Positions 1-9,086 are shown, numbered from the stretch's first letter. The stretch is 64,000 bases of DNA from RZZS01 sp964498755 (GCA_964498755.1 CAZCIB010000004.1:1-64000), one strand, 5' to 3'. Notes: generated by a model from the sequence alone, not told the origin. Translations and numbers: made by a program.

Positions 1-928
1 TTTCCTGCCCTTCATCCAACTTCCGGCGTTCGGAGCGGTGCTGTTCGGCCATCCGCGCCCGCTCAAGTCGGTGCCGCTGAGCTTTGGCCTGATACGCGGC
101 TTCGGCCTCGCGCATGTAGCGCGTCAGGACGGGCGTCATCTTCGCGGCGATCATTGCCTTCGTCTCATCGACGCCAGGCATGTCTTTGCCGTCGCCGAGC
201 TTCTCGCGCACTTCCTTCGTCTTGAGGCCGGTCCAGCGGGCGAGCGCATAGACCTCGCCTTTGACGTCGAGCGCGACCACGCCGCGCCGGTCGCCTTGCG
301 CGAGCCAGTAGCCCCGCTCTTCAAGCATCTCGCGCAAGGCTTCGCGGGTCGGAGAGGCGGCCCAGCATTCCTGGAACATGCTTTTGAGGGCCTTCGCGTC
401 CTTCCCGGCGCGCAAGGACTGCTGCCATTCGGCGCGCGTGAAGTTCAGCGGGTTCTTCTGGTGCCGATCGACAAGCCCGCGCGGCATCCGCCAGCGCTGT
501 TCGAGGTAAATTTCTTTTGAGAGGTCCCGAAGCCGCGTCTTGTAGAAGGGCAGATTGATCGCGGTCATCTTTTCCGCATCGATCCGCGACCACACGCAAT
601 GCGCATGCCTCCGCCCTTCCTTTTCGTGGAAGATGACGACGCGCGGCTGACCTTCCAGACCGAGCCTTTTCTCCGCTTCGTCGATCGCGTTCTCGAACGT
701 CTCGACGGGCACGCGCTCTTGCGGCGGTGGATTCAGGGAGAGGGAGAACAGGAACTGGCGGCAGCGCGTGCCGCGGCTGATCGCGTAGGCTTCATGCAGG
801 GCGCCCGCGAGATCGTCGGAGACGAACCCCCGCACCTCGTAGAGCTCGACATGCTCGTTCTCGGTCGTCTTGAGCAGGTGCCGGGCGAGTTGCGCCGCGC
901 CGCCGCGCTGTGCGCCCTTGAGGATCAC
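1..928 (-). CDS. Relaxase / mobilisation nuclease, partial (3' end beyond window)
   Basis: An open frame starts at a GTG at 928 and runs without a stop off the left edge, giving about 309 residues. The N-terminal part looks like a MobA/VirD2-type relaxase: near residue 100 is FHEKEGRRHAHCVW, which fits the three-histidine metal site (H...HxH) used for DNA nicking at oriT. The catalytic Tyr was not assigned. The GTG overlaps the TGA of the mobC-like gene by 4 bp (GTGA), so the two are translationally coupled. The right-hand part visible here is charged and helix-like, as in relaxase linkers. Base composition is clearly richer in G+C than the genes after 1.6 kb, which suggests a recently acquired mobilisable element. 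The long + strand frames over this stretch are antisense shadows. Confidence 0.82.
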   Translation of the reverse strand, partial: MILKGAQRGGAAQLARHLLKTTENEHVELYEVRGFVSDDLAGALHEAYAISRGTRCRQFLFSLSLNPPPQERVPVETFENAIDEAEKRLGLEGQPRVVIFHEKEGRRHAHCVWSRIDAEKMTAINLPFYKTRLRDLSKEIYLEQRWRMPRGLVDRHQKNPLNFTRAEWQQSLRAGKDAKALKSMFQECWAASPTREALREMLEERGYWLAQGDRRGVVALDVKGEVYALARWTGLKTKEVREKLGDGKDMPGVDETKAMIAAKMTPVLTRYMREAEAAYQAKAQRHRLERARMAEQHRSERRKLDEGQE

Positions 929-1311
929 GGCTCCGGCTCCGCAGAATCGGGCACGCCGAGGGCCCGCAGCAGCTCGCGCCTGATTTCCGCGACGGCGGCG
1001 CAGGCCTGCATCAGCTCATGCTCGGTGTCCGGCGTCACCGGGAGCGAGCCCGTGTTCGCTGCCCGGGCGAGCTGGTTCAGGTTGTTCGCAAGCCGCGAGC
1101 GGCCCAGCGCGGCGAGCGCGCGCGCAAGCGCCTCGTGGTCCCTGACCGGAAACTTGCCCCGCGTCCGGCGCGTCGGCGCGGACCCGTCGAAGAGACGCTC
1201 ACGGATATACGCGCCGAGCGGTAGCCCGGCGGCGTCCCGCTCAAGCCGCGCCCGTTCCTCAAACGTTAGACGCAGCGAGAAGGGGGCCGGGTATGTTTTC
1301 GTCGTCGCCAT
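925..1311 (-). CDS. MobC-like relaxosome accessory protein
   Basis: A protein of about 128 aa, read from ATG at 1311, which has GGAG about 9 bases upstream. A TTG at 1350 would add 13 residues but has a poorly spaced ribosome site. The N-terminus (PFSLRLTFEERARLERDA, then LGAYIRERLF) has the ribbon-helix-helix look of MobC proteins, which bind oriT and help the relaxase open the DNA. The middle segment with LANNLNQLARAANTGSLP is the conserved 'NNLNQ' part of the family. It overlaps the downstream relaxase by 4 bp. No type IV coupling protein or oriT was recognised here, so the element would depend on another transfer system. Confidence 0.82.
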   Translation of the reverse strand: MATTKTYPAPFSLRLTFEERARLERDAAGLPLGAYIRERLFDGSAPTRRTRGKFPVRDHEALARALAALGRSRLANNLNQLARAANTGSLPVTPDTEHELMQACAAVAEIRRELLRALGVPDSAEPEP

Positions 1312-1440
1312 ATCGAGCCACTCCGGGCCCCGGTATGGCGGCGAAAACAACTCTCCTGACTGATTCGCATTGCAAAACAGCGCATTAGGAGGCGTAACGC
1401 CATGCCGAGAAGTCTGGTGAATAGATCAGTAGGACAAGAT

Positions 1441-1504
1441 GGTTGCGAGCCCCCGCAACCAATCTTTTCAATAAGTTAGCCGCCCATCGAGCGGCTTTTA
1501 TTTC
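1441..1504 (+). terminator. Two hairpins, the second a likely rho-independent terminator
   Basis: A 7-bp perfect stem, GGTTGCG/CGCAACC (1441-1460), is followed by a 6-bp stem, AGCCGC/GCGGCT with a 7-base loop (1478-1496), and then TTTTATTT. The second has classic intrinsic terminator form for + strand transcription, yet no + strand gene is recognised before it in this window. Just beyond (about 1508-1530) the word GCGCTACC occurs twice, 11 bp apart. The rest of 1312-1610 shows no convincing gene. The area could be an element boundary, but no attachment site was identified. Confidence 0.5.
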
Positions 1505-1610
1505 GCTAGCGCTACCTTGGCGCTACCTCTCTAGGCGCGTTGATTGTTTTTGACAATCTTCTTATTCGCACAAGAGACTGCAATAAAACAAAAAGCAACA
1601 TGCTGAGCGA

Positions 1611-1772
1611 TTATATAAACAAATTCATTCTGAACCCGCGCAGGCCCGCAAGAACAATCCGGATATTTTCCTCCGCGCTGAATTTGCGTCGGGTGACGCG
1701 CTTGATGTTCCGGACAAGCTTGTCCCCCTCGTCCTTATTCTGAGCAGCTTTCATGCCGCCTTTTTTTCTCAT
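1611..1772 (-). pseudogene. IS3-family transposase OrfA remnant (left copy)
   Basis: Reading from ATG at 1772 gives 53 residues that include KLVRNIKRVTRRKFSAEE followed by IRIVLAGLRG. This is the start of OrfA of an IS3-family element (helix-turn-helix end of the transposase). It stops just after the region where intact OrfA continues with its recognition helix, and no OrfB follows, so it is a decayed fragment. A second fragment with the same start lies on the other strand at 16311. The two DNA copies agree over roughly GACAAGCTTGTCCGGAACAT and diverge shortly after AAATTCAGCG. Together they bracket the polysaccharide and RTX genes in inverted orientation. Confidence 0.75.
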
Positions 1773-1818
1773 CTGCGCCTCTTTCGTGAGCTGCGATGAT
1801 GGCTGTTTTCAGAATAAT

Positions 1819-2970
1819 TTATGGTCGGTTTTTTTCGGCCCCGGGCGAGCTTTGACCCTTGTCTTTCCTGCGGTCCATCAAGGCGAGCGAGGGACGTTCG
1901 ATGAGCAGATAGAGAATATGCGCGCCAACAATACATCCGATCACGGCGATGCCAACGTAAACCCATAAATTAAAGTCGTCCAGAAAAGGCAGCCGCGTCC
2001 AGATCAGCATCAAAACGCCGAGAATAAACGGATGGGCGAGATAAAGGCTGTACGAGCTGTTGCCGAGTTCGCTTAGAACGCGCGGCGGCTTATAATTTTC
2101 CGCGCCCTTTGGAAGCGTTGCCGCCATCACAAAAAGCGTTCCGGCAAGCCCTTTTAAAAACAGATCCAGAAGATAGATATCATAGGGCTTAGTAAAAACC
2201 AGACAGACCAGAGGTATGACAGCGGCAACCATGAGCGGCCAGAAACTTTTCGCGGGCAGAACAGTACCGCGCAGTTTCGCATAAGCGATCAATGCGCCGA
2301 CCAGAAATTCCAGTACGATCGGATCGGCCCAGAATTGCGCCGCGCTCCATCCTTCGGGAATAAAAGGCCAGAAGGAAACAGAAAGACAGAACCAGAGCGT
2401 CAGTAAAATGATCGCTGTGCGATGCGACCAAAGTATCAGCAGGGCGAATACGGCGTAAAAATAAATCTCGTAATTGAGCGTCCATCCCAGGCTTAAAACC
2501 GGGCGGATCACATCCTGCCCCGGGGCTTCATGCGGCACAAAAAGATATGAAAGCAAAAAATGCGTCAGGTCGGGTCTTGCGCTGTGAATCGCCGACGGGG
2601 CTATAAACAGCGCGGCGATCATCAGGCTCGTATAAAACCAGTAAATCGGCACGACGCGTATAAATCTGCGCTTGATAAACACTTTCACGCCGCTCCATGA
2701 TCCGGCCAATTTCGGGCTCGTATAGACGATCACAAAACCTGAAATCACAAAGAACAAATGCACGCCCGCGCCCCAGGGGTAATTGTGACGCTCAAAAACC
2801 TCTCCCGCCTCTCTGGCAATTTGCACGGCTTCATTCTGCGCATGACCGAAGACGACCATTAATGCTGCCAGCGCGCGCAAAACCTGTACCATCAGGAACA
2901 TGGGCTTGTCCGATCCGCCGGTCTCTTTCGCCGGAATTAAGCTTCGCAAAATTTTTTCGAGGCGACGCAT
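1819..2970 (-). CDS. Acyltransferase family 3 (AT3) membrane protein
   Basis: A 383-aa integral membrane protein of the acyltransferase-3 / OafA type, which transfers acetyl or other acyl groups to extracytoplasmic sugars. Near residues 25-45 is LRALAALMVVFGHA, with the conserved His after the first membrane segment, and near 70 is HLFFVISGFVI, the usual second signature. About ten hydrophobic segments follow and the tail is basic. It is divergent from the transglutaminase-like gene, with about 70 bp between starts. Beside a glycosyltransferase, a flippase and a polymerase, it most likely decorates the exported glycan. The acyl group and acceptor cannot be told from sequence. Confidence 0.88.
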   Translation of the reverse strand: MRRLEKILRSLIPAKETGGSDKPMFLMVQVLRALAALMVVFGHAQNEAVQIAREAGEVFERHNYPWGAGVHLFFVISGFVIVYTSPKLAGSWSGVKVFIKRRFIRVVPIYWFYTSLMIAALFIAPSAIHSARPDLTHFLLSYLFVPHEAPGQDVIRPVLSLGWTLNYEIYFYAVFALLILWSHRTAIILLTLWFCLSVSFWPFIPEGWSAAQFWADPIVLEFLVGALIAYAKLRGTVLPAKSFWPLMVAAVIPLVCLVFTKPYDIYLLDLFLKGLAGTLFVMAATLPKGAENYKPPRVLSELGNSSYSLYLAHPFILGVLMLIWTRLPFLDDFNLWVYVGIAVIGCIVGAHILYLLIERPSLALMDRRKDKGQSSPGAEKNRP

Positions 2971-3039
2971 GGAAAACCTGGAAGGATTAGCGATTAAAGA
3001 CTTTACACGTTAAACTATACAATCGGCATGGAGCTATAC

Positions 3040-3840
3040 ATGAAAAAAAAACGTCATTACTTTTTCATTTTTACAGCTTTTGCGGGATTTATCTGCATTA
3101 CCGCTCTGGGCGCCCTTTACAACGTTCCGAAGGGCATATCTGCAGAGGACAGAGTCTATCTCAAGAAAATCCTTGGAGCGCGCCAACAGGCCCCGGTAAC
3201 GGCGTTCTCCGGAAAATTCAGGGATGAAATCGCTACCATACGCGCTGTTCAGGAAGCGGTTTTTGCAACGACGCCCAAGGACGGCGCCATTCCTCACGGT
3301 CAAAGCCGCGAGCCTAAAGACTTATATGAAACGGACACCGCCTATTGCGGCGACCGGGCGCGGGTCATGGATAAAGCATTGCGCATGCTGGGACTCGAAA
3401 CGCGCTATGTCAGTTTATACAACAAAATCCCCGGCCAATCCTTTTTCGGAAGACTGTTATACGCCGGGGGTCAAAACAGTTCCCACGCGCTCGTAGAGGT
3501 CAAAACCAGCCACGGCTGGATGATGGTTGATACGCGCAAGCGCTGGATGTCCCTGACGAAGGACGAGCAGCCGGTTAGCCTTGCGGAATGGCAGGCTGCT
3601 GTCCGCCAGGGCAATAAAAGCATTTACAATTGGTCTGTGATCTCGCCGGAAGACAAATATCCGCTTCTGGAAGAGGATTTCTATATCATTTACGGGCTTT
3701 ATTCGCGTCACGGGAAATTTTATCCGCCTTACACGCCCTATATTCCGGACGTGAATTTCCGGGAATTAATGATTAACTTCACCCGCCCGTCATATCCCGG
3801 ATCAGATTTTCGTACGCGTCAAGAGAAGCTCGCGCCGTAA
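3040..3840 (+). CDS. Membrane-anchored transglutaminase-like protein
   Basis: A 266-aa protein read from ATG at 3040 (GGAG seven bases upstream; an ATG at 3028 would add four residues). Residues about 5-25 form one membrane helix or uncleaved signal. The rest carries a Cys-His-Asp pattern in the right order for the transglutaminase/protease-like fold: YCGDRARVMDKAL, then SSHALVEV, then WMMVDT. These domains act as peptidases, amidases or cross-linking enzymes. In polysaccharide loci such proteins occur with surface assembly genes, but the substrate here is unknown. The last 62 bases overlap the 3' end of the convergent glycosyltransferase gene. Confidence 0.65.
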   Translation: MKKKRHYFFIFTAFAGFICITALGALYNVPKGISAEDRVYLKKILGARQQAPVTAFSGKFRDEIATIRAVQEAVFATTPKDGAIPHGQSREPKDLYETDTAYCGDRARVMDKALRMLGLETRYVSLYNKIPGQSFFGRLLYAGGQNSSHALVEVKTSHGWMMVDTRKRWMSLTKDEQPVSLAEWQAAVRQGNKSIYNWSVISPEDKYPLLEEDFYIIYGLYSRHGKFYPPYTPYIPDVNFRELMINFTRPSYPGSDFRTRQEKLAP

Positions 3841-4891
3841 AGGCCTCGGCGCGGCGGGACATATCGGGCTGGCGCTCCGCGTCCAGCGTATCGGCCAGCG
3901 CGTCCGCCAGAGCCTGCGCATCCCCGACGGGAACGAGCCGCCCCCATTTTCCGCCCTCGAGAATTTCTTCTGGTCCGGCAGGACAGTCGGTAGAAACCAC
4001 AGGCGTACCGAGAGCGAGCGCTTCAACGATGACATTGCCGAATCCTTCGAAACGGGATGAGACGGCAAAAATATCCGCTGCATGGATAAAGGCGTACGGG
4101 TTCAACTGAAATCCCGGGAGGTCGGCTTTATCCTGAATGCCAAGCTCCTGAACAAGCTTTTCCAGTTTTTCGCGCTCCGGCCCTTCTCCGATAATAAGCA
4201 GGCGCGCGTCAACCCGGGCCTGAAGCAGCGCAAAGGCATGGATCAAGGTTCCGTAGTCCTTGACCCGGTCGAAACGCCCTGCGGCGAGGACAGTTTTAAA
4301 ATTTCGTCCTGGCGCGAGGAAGGGATGATCCGGATTTTCTTCAGCTTTGGCGAGCATCCCCGACTCTACGACCGGATTATAAATAACATCGATCTTATCG
4401 CGCGCCATACCCGTCTGTTCGGCGTGATCGTCCGCTACGCCTTTCGAAACGCACACCGTTCGGTCCGCGAACCGGTAGAGTTTTTTTAGCAACGCAATCC
4501 GGATTTGACCCTTCAGACCCGGTACAAGCGCGCGGTCCATGGAAATCGACTTATGCTGGGTGATAATTGTTCGCCCCTTGCCGCCGCAAAAGGGACGCAC
4601 CAGAAGCGCGGCAAGGCTCGGCACCGGCAACGCCGTTACAAGAACGGTCTTCGAATTCCTGCGCATATAGCGCCAGAGATTAAAAAGCGCGCATGGAAAA
4701 TTAGGGCCGAGCGCCCTTAGCGGGATATCCGGCCAGACTTCTTTTTCCAACTCACCGCCTTTTTTTGTAATGAGAAGATCGACTGCATAACCGCGCGCCC
4801 AAAAGCCTCTGGCAAGGCTCAAAACAACGCGCTCCGCCCCTCCGCCGGCCAATGACGTGATAAAAAAGGCGATGCGGGGTTTAACGCTCAT
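3779..4891 (-). CDS. Glycosyltransferase, GT4 family
   Basis: A 370-aa GT-B fold glycosyltransferase. The N-terminus has FFITSLAGGGAERVVLSLA, the glycine loop of the family. The C-terminal half has VLAAGRFDRVKDYGTLI, and near residue 290 SSRFEGFGNVIVEALALGTP, which includes the E-x7-E motif that binds the sugar nucleotide. It is cytoplasmic and presumably adds a hexose to a lipid-linked repeat unit. The start ATG at 4891 overlaps the end of the flippase gene by 4 bp, so the two are co-transcribed. Donor and linkage are not predictable. Confidence 0.9.
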   Translation of the reverse strand: MSVKPRIAFFITSLAGGGAERVVLSLARGFWARGYAVDLLITKKGGELEKEVWPDIPLRALGPNFPCALFNLWRYMRRNSKTVLVTALPVPSLAALLVRPFCGGKGRTIITQHKSISMDRALVPGLKGQIRIALLKKLYRFADRTVCVSKGVADDHAEQTGMARDKIDVIYNPVVESGMLAKAEENPDHPFLAPGRNFKTVLAAGRFDRVKDYGTLIHAFALLQARVDARLLIIGEGPEREKLEKLVQELGIQDKADLPGFQLNPYAFIHAADIFAVSSRFEGFGNVIVEALALGTPVVSTDCPAGPEEILEGGKWGRLVPVGDAQALADALADTLDAERQPDMSRRAEAFTARASLDAYENLIRDMTGG

Positions 4892-6234
4892 CCGCTCGCC
4901 CTCCTGAAAACCGCAAAGACGGACGGGTCCAGCCCGAGCTTCTTTGTAATATATAAAAGCGCACCGAGACTCCAGAGTACTGAAGTAACCGCCGTTGCCA
5001 TTGCGGAGCCTTCTATGCCGAACATGCCGATCAGGACGTAATTGGCGGCGATATTAAACGCGACGGTAAAGGATAGAATATACATGGCCTGTCTGTGATA
5101 GTCCGTCATCACCATAAGATTACCGACAGGTCCGGCCAGCGCGGTCACAACCTGCCCGGCCAGCAACAGATAAAGCGCATTCGAGGATGCTGTGAATTCC
5201 TGCCCGAACAGACCCAAAAGAAATTCCGCGAACAAGGCCGCAAAAGCGGTAATCGCAATCGTTCCGAAAAAGATCAGCAGCGCGCATTGCGTCAAGAGCT
5301 TTTGCAAGGCGGTTTTTTCACAGCTCGCGTGCAATGCCGAAATCCTTGACGAGACGATATAATTCGCCGCCATAAGCACAAAACCCGCAAGCATGGCAAT
5401 TCTTTGCGCAACCGTGTAGAGCCCGGCTTCCTCCGCGCCCAAAAGCGCGCCGATCATCACAATGTCGGTTTGTTGCTGCACGGTCATAAAACCCGAGCTG
5501 AGAACCATGAAAAACCCGTAAGAGAGCCATTCCGGCCCCCGGTATTGCGGCGCCTCTGGCGCAAAATTCCGGTGCGCGCGGGTCAGATAAAACGCCATTA
5601 CCGCCAACGTCGCGATCATGGAGAAAAGCGTTGCCGTCATAACGGCTTCAGCCGTGTGGAAAGAGGTCAACAGGAACAGCGCCGCAAGGAGGAACAGTTG
5701 CAAAATCGGCCTTAAAAGCGTTTCCGGCGCCTGTCCGGCCAGCGGCAGATCAACCGCCCGCAGCGCTGCGCGAAACAGGAAAATCAGCGCGAATACGGGC
5801 AACATCGCAAAGGCAATCAGGAACGTTCCGCGCATGCTTTCGCCCAGAATGCCGAGAGCCGCCGCGCTTGCCAGCAGGCAAACGCCGAGACTCGCGGCGA
5901 TCACAAAGCGCGCGCTGTAGCGCCAGTGCCCCTGAAACAGGCTCCAGTTTTCTTCACTGCGGTAGGCGGCCTGAAAACGGACGGCGGCGGCGTCCATGCC
6001 GAATTTCGCCGGAATTAAAAGGATCTGCAACCAGCTCCACGCCAGCGCATATTCCCCGAACTCCGCCACGCCGATCATCCGGCTGATGCAGATGAAGAGA
6101 ACAAACGTCAACAACCGGTTCACAACATTTAGCGAAAACACCGCCGAGACCTGCCCGGCGAAGGCTTTTTCTGGAAGGAATTTTTCAAGCAGGTGTTTCA
6201 ATCTGGATAACGAAATCAGGAATGTCTTATGCAC
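4888..6234 (-). CDS. Polysaccharide flippase (Wzx / MOP superfamily)
   Basis: A 448-aa protein with about 12-14 hydrophobic segments, laid out like O-antigen or exopolysaccharide flippases: SAVFSLNVVNRLLTFVLF near residue 30, and TDIVMIGALLGAEEAGLYTV near residue 250, a segment typical of the family. It would move undecaprenyl-linked oligosaccharide across the inner membrane. It lies directly upstream of the GT4 gene with overlapping stop and start. Together with the Wzy-like gene at 7.8 kb, it makes a minimal Wzx/Wzy pathway. No initiating phosphoglycosyltransferase or chain-length regulator is in the window. Confidence 0.88.
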   Translation of the reverse strand: MHKTFLISLSRLKHLLEKFLPEKAFAGQVSAVFSLNVVNRLLTFVLFICISRMIGVAEFGEYALAWSWLQILLIPAKFGMDAAAVRFQAAYRSEENWSLFQGHWRYSARFVIAASLGVCLLASAAALGILGESMRGTFLIAFAMLPVFALIFLFRAALRAVDLPLAGQAPETLLRPILQLFLLAALFLLTSFHTAEAVMTATLFSMIATLAVMAFYLTRAHRNFAPEAPQYRGPEWLSYGFFMVLSSGFMTVQQQTDIVMIGALLGAEEAGLYTVAQRIAMLAGFVLMAANYIVSSRISALHASCEKTALQKLLTQCALLIFFGTIAITAFAALFAEFLLGLFGQEFTASSNALYLLLAGQVVTALAGPVGNLMVMTDYHRQAMYILSFTVAFNIAANYVLIGMFGIEGSAMATAVTSVLWSLGALLYITKKLGLDPSVFAVFRRASG

Positions 6235-6275
6235 CTAGCATAGCGCGCTCGAAGCCCGGATGAAATGAGAAAAGC

Positions 6276-6304
6276 TTGACGGCAGGATAAAATAGGAATA
6301 TATT
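6276..6304 (+). promoter_or_regulatory. Sigma70-like promoter for the SGNH hydrolase gene
   Basis: TTGACG at 6276-6281 and TATATT at 6299-6304, separated by exactly 17 bp, lie about 43 bp before the proposed start of the SGNH hydrolase gene and diverge from the flippase gene. This is a good match to the vegetative consensus; it is assigned by eye only. Confidence 0.55.
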
Positions 6305-6346
6305 CGTAACTCTCAACGCCATTCTTGTATCCATTCCTATTTAACC

Positions 6347-7708
6347 ATGAGGTCTTCCATGCTTATGAAACTGGGCAGGGGCACGTCCCCGTCTGCCGGA
6401 TCGTATCCCTATTCCGGCGAATTCTTCGATCTTTCCAAAGAAGTCAGTCTTGATCTTTATTTCGATTACCGTGATTTGACCAGTTTAAACGACACGGCGG
6501 AGATTTCCACGCTCGCCGGGATGAGCGGCGTAGGAACAAACCCGGTTTTTGATGCCTTCTCTTTCGGCGGGATCGGCGCGGTCAAGGCCAATGGTCTTGG
6601 CACTGAAATGCTCTCGGACAGCACAATCAGTACAGCCAATGGCTTTACATGTGGCGTTGTTTTGAAACTAGCGCCGGAAAGCGCTGCGCGCTCCATTTGG
6701 TCGCTTGGCACAAGCACGGCGGGCAGCGCGAATTACTACCTTGCCCAGCAGCAAAACGACGCGGATCTCGAATTCCGTAATGCGCAAGCCGGCGGCGCGC
6801 AAAAAATTTCAGATTTCCGCCAGAACGAATACGCGATCTGCGTTTACCGTCAAAACGCCGCCGATACGAATGCGGAAGTCTTTATGAATGGCGACAGCTA
6901 CGCCATCAGCTTTGACCCTATTAATCTTGGAGGCGACTTTTACTTTCGCCTGTTTGATCTTGGCAACGGGGCAAATATCGCCGCGCCGTGCGAAATTGCC
7001 TCCTGCTTTGCCTATGGCGATTACCTGAGCGATGAGCTGATCCTGAAATGGATGCAGCGCATGCGCGACGTCTATAGCAGCGTTCCGACCTATAAGCCGG
7101 ACGTGAATATGCTCTATATCGGGGACTCAATCATGGATGGCGTTTTCCTAAATGCTAAGGCTGATTTTGTAGCGGAAATGCAAAAATATGTCCGCAATGC
7201 TCTTGCGATAGACTGCGCAATCGGCAGCGCGTGTCTGACGGAAGAAGCGTCCACGGCTGGTGGAGGTTCATACTGGTTCTATGATATCTCCGCAGGCAGC
7301 GCAGGAGACGCGTATAGTTCGGTTGAAGATGTCGTGAACAAGGATGATGTGACCGAAATTGTAATCTGCCTCGGCACAAATGACGCATCAGAAGTTACGG
7401 ACGGAACGATTACGACAGCGCAATGGAAAGCTGCTTATATTGATTTTATCGACGTTCTCAAAGCCGCATTCACAAACGCCAGAATCCTGATAATTCCGCA
7501 GCGCGTTTATACAGACAGCCATCAAGCAGCGCGCCAGACGATGCGCACGGCAACCGAAGAAATCATTAGCTCCGAAAGCAACGTCTATCTGGCAATCGAT
7601 TATGATGACGTGACGCTTCACGATACTGTACACCCCGATGCCGCCGGATATCAGACAATGGCCGTTGCCCTTGCGCAGAGAATTGCGTCTTTGCGCGGCC
7701 TCTTATAG
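6347..7708 (+). CDS. SGNH/GDSL hydrolase with N-terminal LamG-like region
   Basis: A 453-aa protein. Residues from about 255 form an SGNH hydrolase: LYIGDSIMDG (block I, Ser nucleophile), VICLGTNDAS (block III, Gly/Asn) and VHPDAAGYQTMA (block V, Asp-x-x-His-type dyad). Residues 20-245 are beta-rich with features of a concanavalin/LamG-like fold (FTCGVVLKLAP..., AEVFMNGDSYAISF). Such enzymes remove or transfer acyl groups on carbohydrates. No signal peptide is visible, so export is unexplained; ATGs at 6359 and 6365 are alternative starts. It lies between flippase and polymerase genes, and a role in deacylating the glycan is likely but not shown. Confidence 0.72.
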   Translation: MRSSMLMKLGRGTSPSAGSYPYSGEFFDLSKEVSLDLYFDYRDLTSLNDTAEISTLAGMSGVGTNPVFDAFSFGGIGAVKANGLGTEMLSDSTISTANGFTCGVVLKLAPESAARSIWSLGTSTAGSANYYLAQQQNDADLEFRNAQAGGAQKISDFRQNEYAICVYRQNAADTNAEVFMNGDSYAISFDPINLGGDFYFRLFDLGNGANIAAPCEIASCFAYGDYLSDELILKWMQRMRDVYSSVPTYKPDVNMLYIGDSIMDGVFLNAKADFVAEMQKYVRNALAIDCAIGSACLTEEASTAGGGSYWFYDISAGSAGDAYSSVEDVVNKDDVTEIVICLGTNDASEVTDGTITTAQWKAAYIDFIDVLKAAFTNARILIIPQRVYTDSHQAARQTMRTATEEIISSESNVYLAIDYDDVTLHDTVHPDAAGYQTMAVALAQRIASLRGLL

Positions 7709-7769
7709 GAAAGACTTGGTCCGCCAGCGCTGAGGCTTTAAACTGGGCCTTAAAGAAAGGCCTCGGCGC

Positions 7770-9086
7770 GTGCTTGTCTATCTCCTCTATATTCTGTGCA
7801 TGACTACGACATGGCTGCTCGTCTTATTGCTGACAGTCAGAAGGCTTTTCGAGCCCATGCTGCTCTACCTCGCTGTCGGCGCGCTGCTGCTTATCCTGCC
7901 CGCGTTTTTTTATCTCTTTGATATCGAGGGTTTGCGCAGCGACCTCTACATGGAAGACCGCGATAATATCATCCTTCTGCAAGGCCTGATTATCGCCTTA
8001 TTCAGCCTTGCGATGATTGTGGCCTATAAAATCTTTTCAAAGCAGGTTTTTGCCCGCTATATTTTTCCGCACTCCGGTTCCTCGCGCCTGGACGGCCTTG
8101 CGATGATCGGCGTTTTCGTGTTTTTCATGGGCTCCGTTGCCATCGCAGGCTTTGCCCTAAGCGCAGCCGGGAATATTTTCGGTGCGATCCGCGCTGTACG
8201 CTATGAAGACCTTCTCGCCGGTTATAATTTCCTCACGCAATTCGTACGGATCGGCGGCTTTTTGGCGGCGGCGCTTTTTCTTGATGTTCTGCGCCGCAAA
8301 CGCTTCGGCAAGCGCGCCCCCACCTTTCTAAGTCTTTTCACAAGTTTCATGCTGGCGGTTATCCTGCTGGCCGGGTTTATCATGGGCGGCAAGAGTTTTG
8401 TGATTTATCCGCTGGTTGTTATCGCGCTCGGCTATGCGCTCTACTTCTCAAAACGCCCGGTTACGGCTCTGACTCTCTTTGCCGTCTCCATTTTCTGCGT
8501 GATTGCCGCGCTGCAGTTCGTACGGGAGACAATGGTTCATGAAAACCGCCTTTCAGAGAATTTTATTACCACATCCAGCCTCGGCGTTTCCCTCCTCGAC
8601 AGCAATCTGATCTATCTGGAATATATGCCGCCGCGCACGGAAATGGGCGAGGATTTTTACAATGGGCTGATTGGTGTCGTGCCACGGATTTTCTGGCCGG
8701 ACAAGCCCGCGCAGATCAACGCGGGCGGACGGTTCAGAAAGATGCTGACCGGGGATTACCAGGGCGGCGCCTGGCCGGTGTTCGGCTTTAACCTCTGGTA
8801 TGTGAATTTCGGATGGCCGGGCGTTCTGATGGGCGGGTTTATTACGGGCTGGATGATCCGCGTGCTCCGTGAACGCTATCAGGATTATGCCGCTAATCCC
8901 TATTCCCTGAGTTTCATGACCTTTTTCACGATCGCGTTCATTATCCCCGGCGGGGTCGACGCGAATTTCCTGATCAACTATATCCTCAACGTCGTGCCGG
9001 TTTTCGCCTTTGTCATCCTCGCAGACAGGCGCCTGTATCCTGTCAGCATACTGAGATACAAGAATAAAGAAGTCAAAAGAGCTTAA
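7770..9086 (+). CDS. O-antigen/oligosaccharide repeat-unit polymerase (Wzy-like)
   Basis: A 438-aa protein starting at GTG 7770 after a GAAAGG ribosome site, with about 10-12 membrane segments and one large periplasmic loop near residues 260-340 (EYMPPRTEMGEDFYNGLIG, then PRIFWPDKP). The loop pattern and FGWPGVLMGGFITGW near residue 350 match the OAG polymerase class. It would join repeat units on undecaprenyl phosphate in the periplasm. The assignment rests on topology and context, because Wzy sequences are poorly conserved. Its stop overlaps that of the convergent RTX gene by 4 bp. Confidence 0.78.
   Translation: MLVYLLYILCMTTTWLLVLLLTVRRLFEPMLLYLAVGALLLILPAFFYLFDIEGLRSDLYMEDRDNIILLQGLIIALFSLAMIVAYKIFSKQVFARYIFPHSGSSRLDGLAMIGVFVFFMGSVAIAGFALSAAGNIFGAIRAVRYEDLLAGYNFLTQFVRIGGFLAAALFLDVLRRKRFGKRAPTFLSLFTSFMLAVILLAGFIMGGKSFVIYPLVVIALGYALYFSKRPVTALTLFAVSIFCVIAALQFVRETMVHENRLSENFITTSSLGVSLLDSNLIYLEYMPPRTEMGEDFYNGLIGVVPRIFWPDKPAQINAGGRFRKMLTGDYQGGAWPVFGFNLWYVNFGWPGVLMGGFITGWMIRVLRERYQDYAANPYSLSFMTFFTIAFIIPGGVDANFLINYILNVVPVFAFVILADRRLYPVSILRYKNKEVKRA

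Noticed and set aside
38..1363. Long + strand open frames at the left end
   Set aside because: They are antisense to the relaxase and MobC-like genes, whose protein motifs are clear; the frames arise from high G+C.
1441..1530. Attachment site for an integrative element (hairpin plus repeated GCGCTACC)
   Set aside because: No second copy of the sequence and no integrase are in the window; kept only as a terminator/hairpin note.
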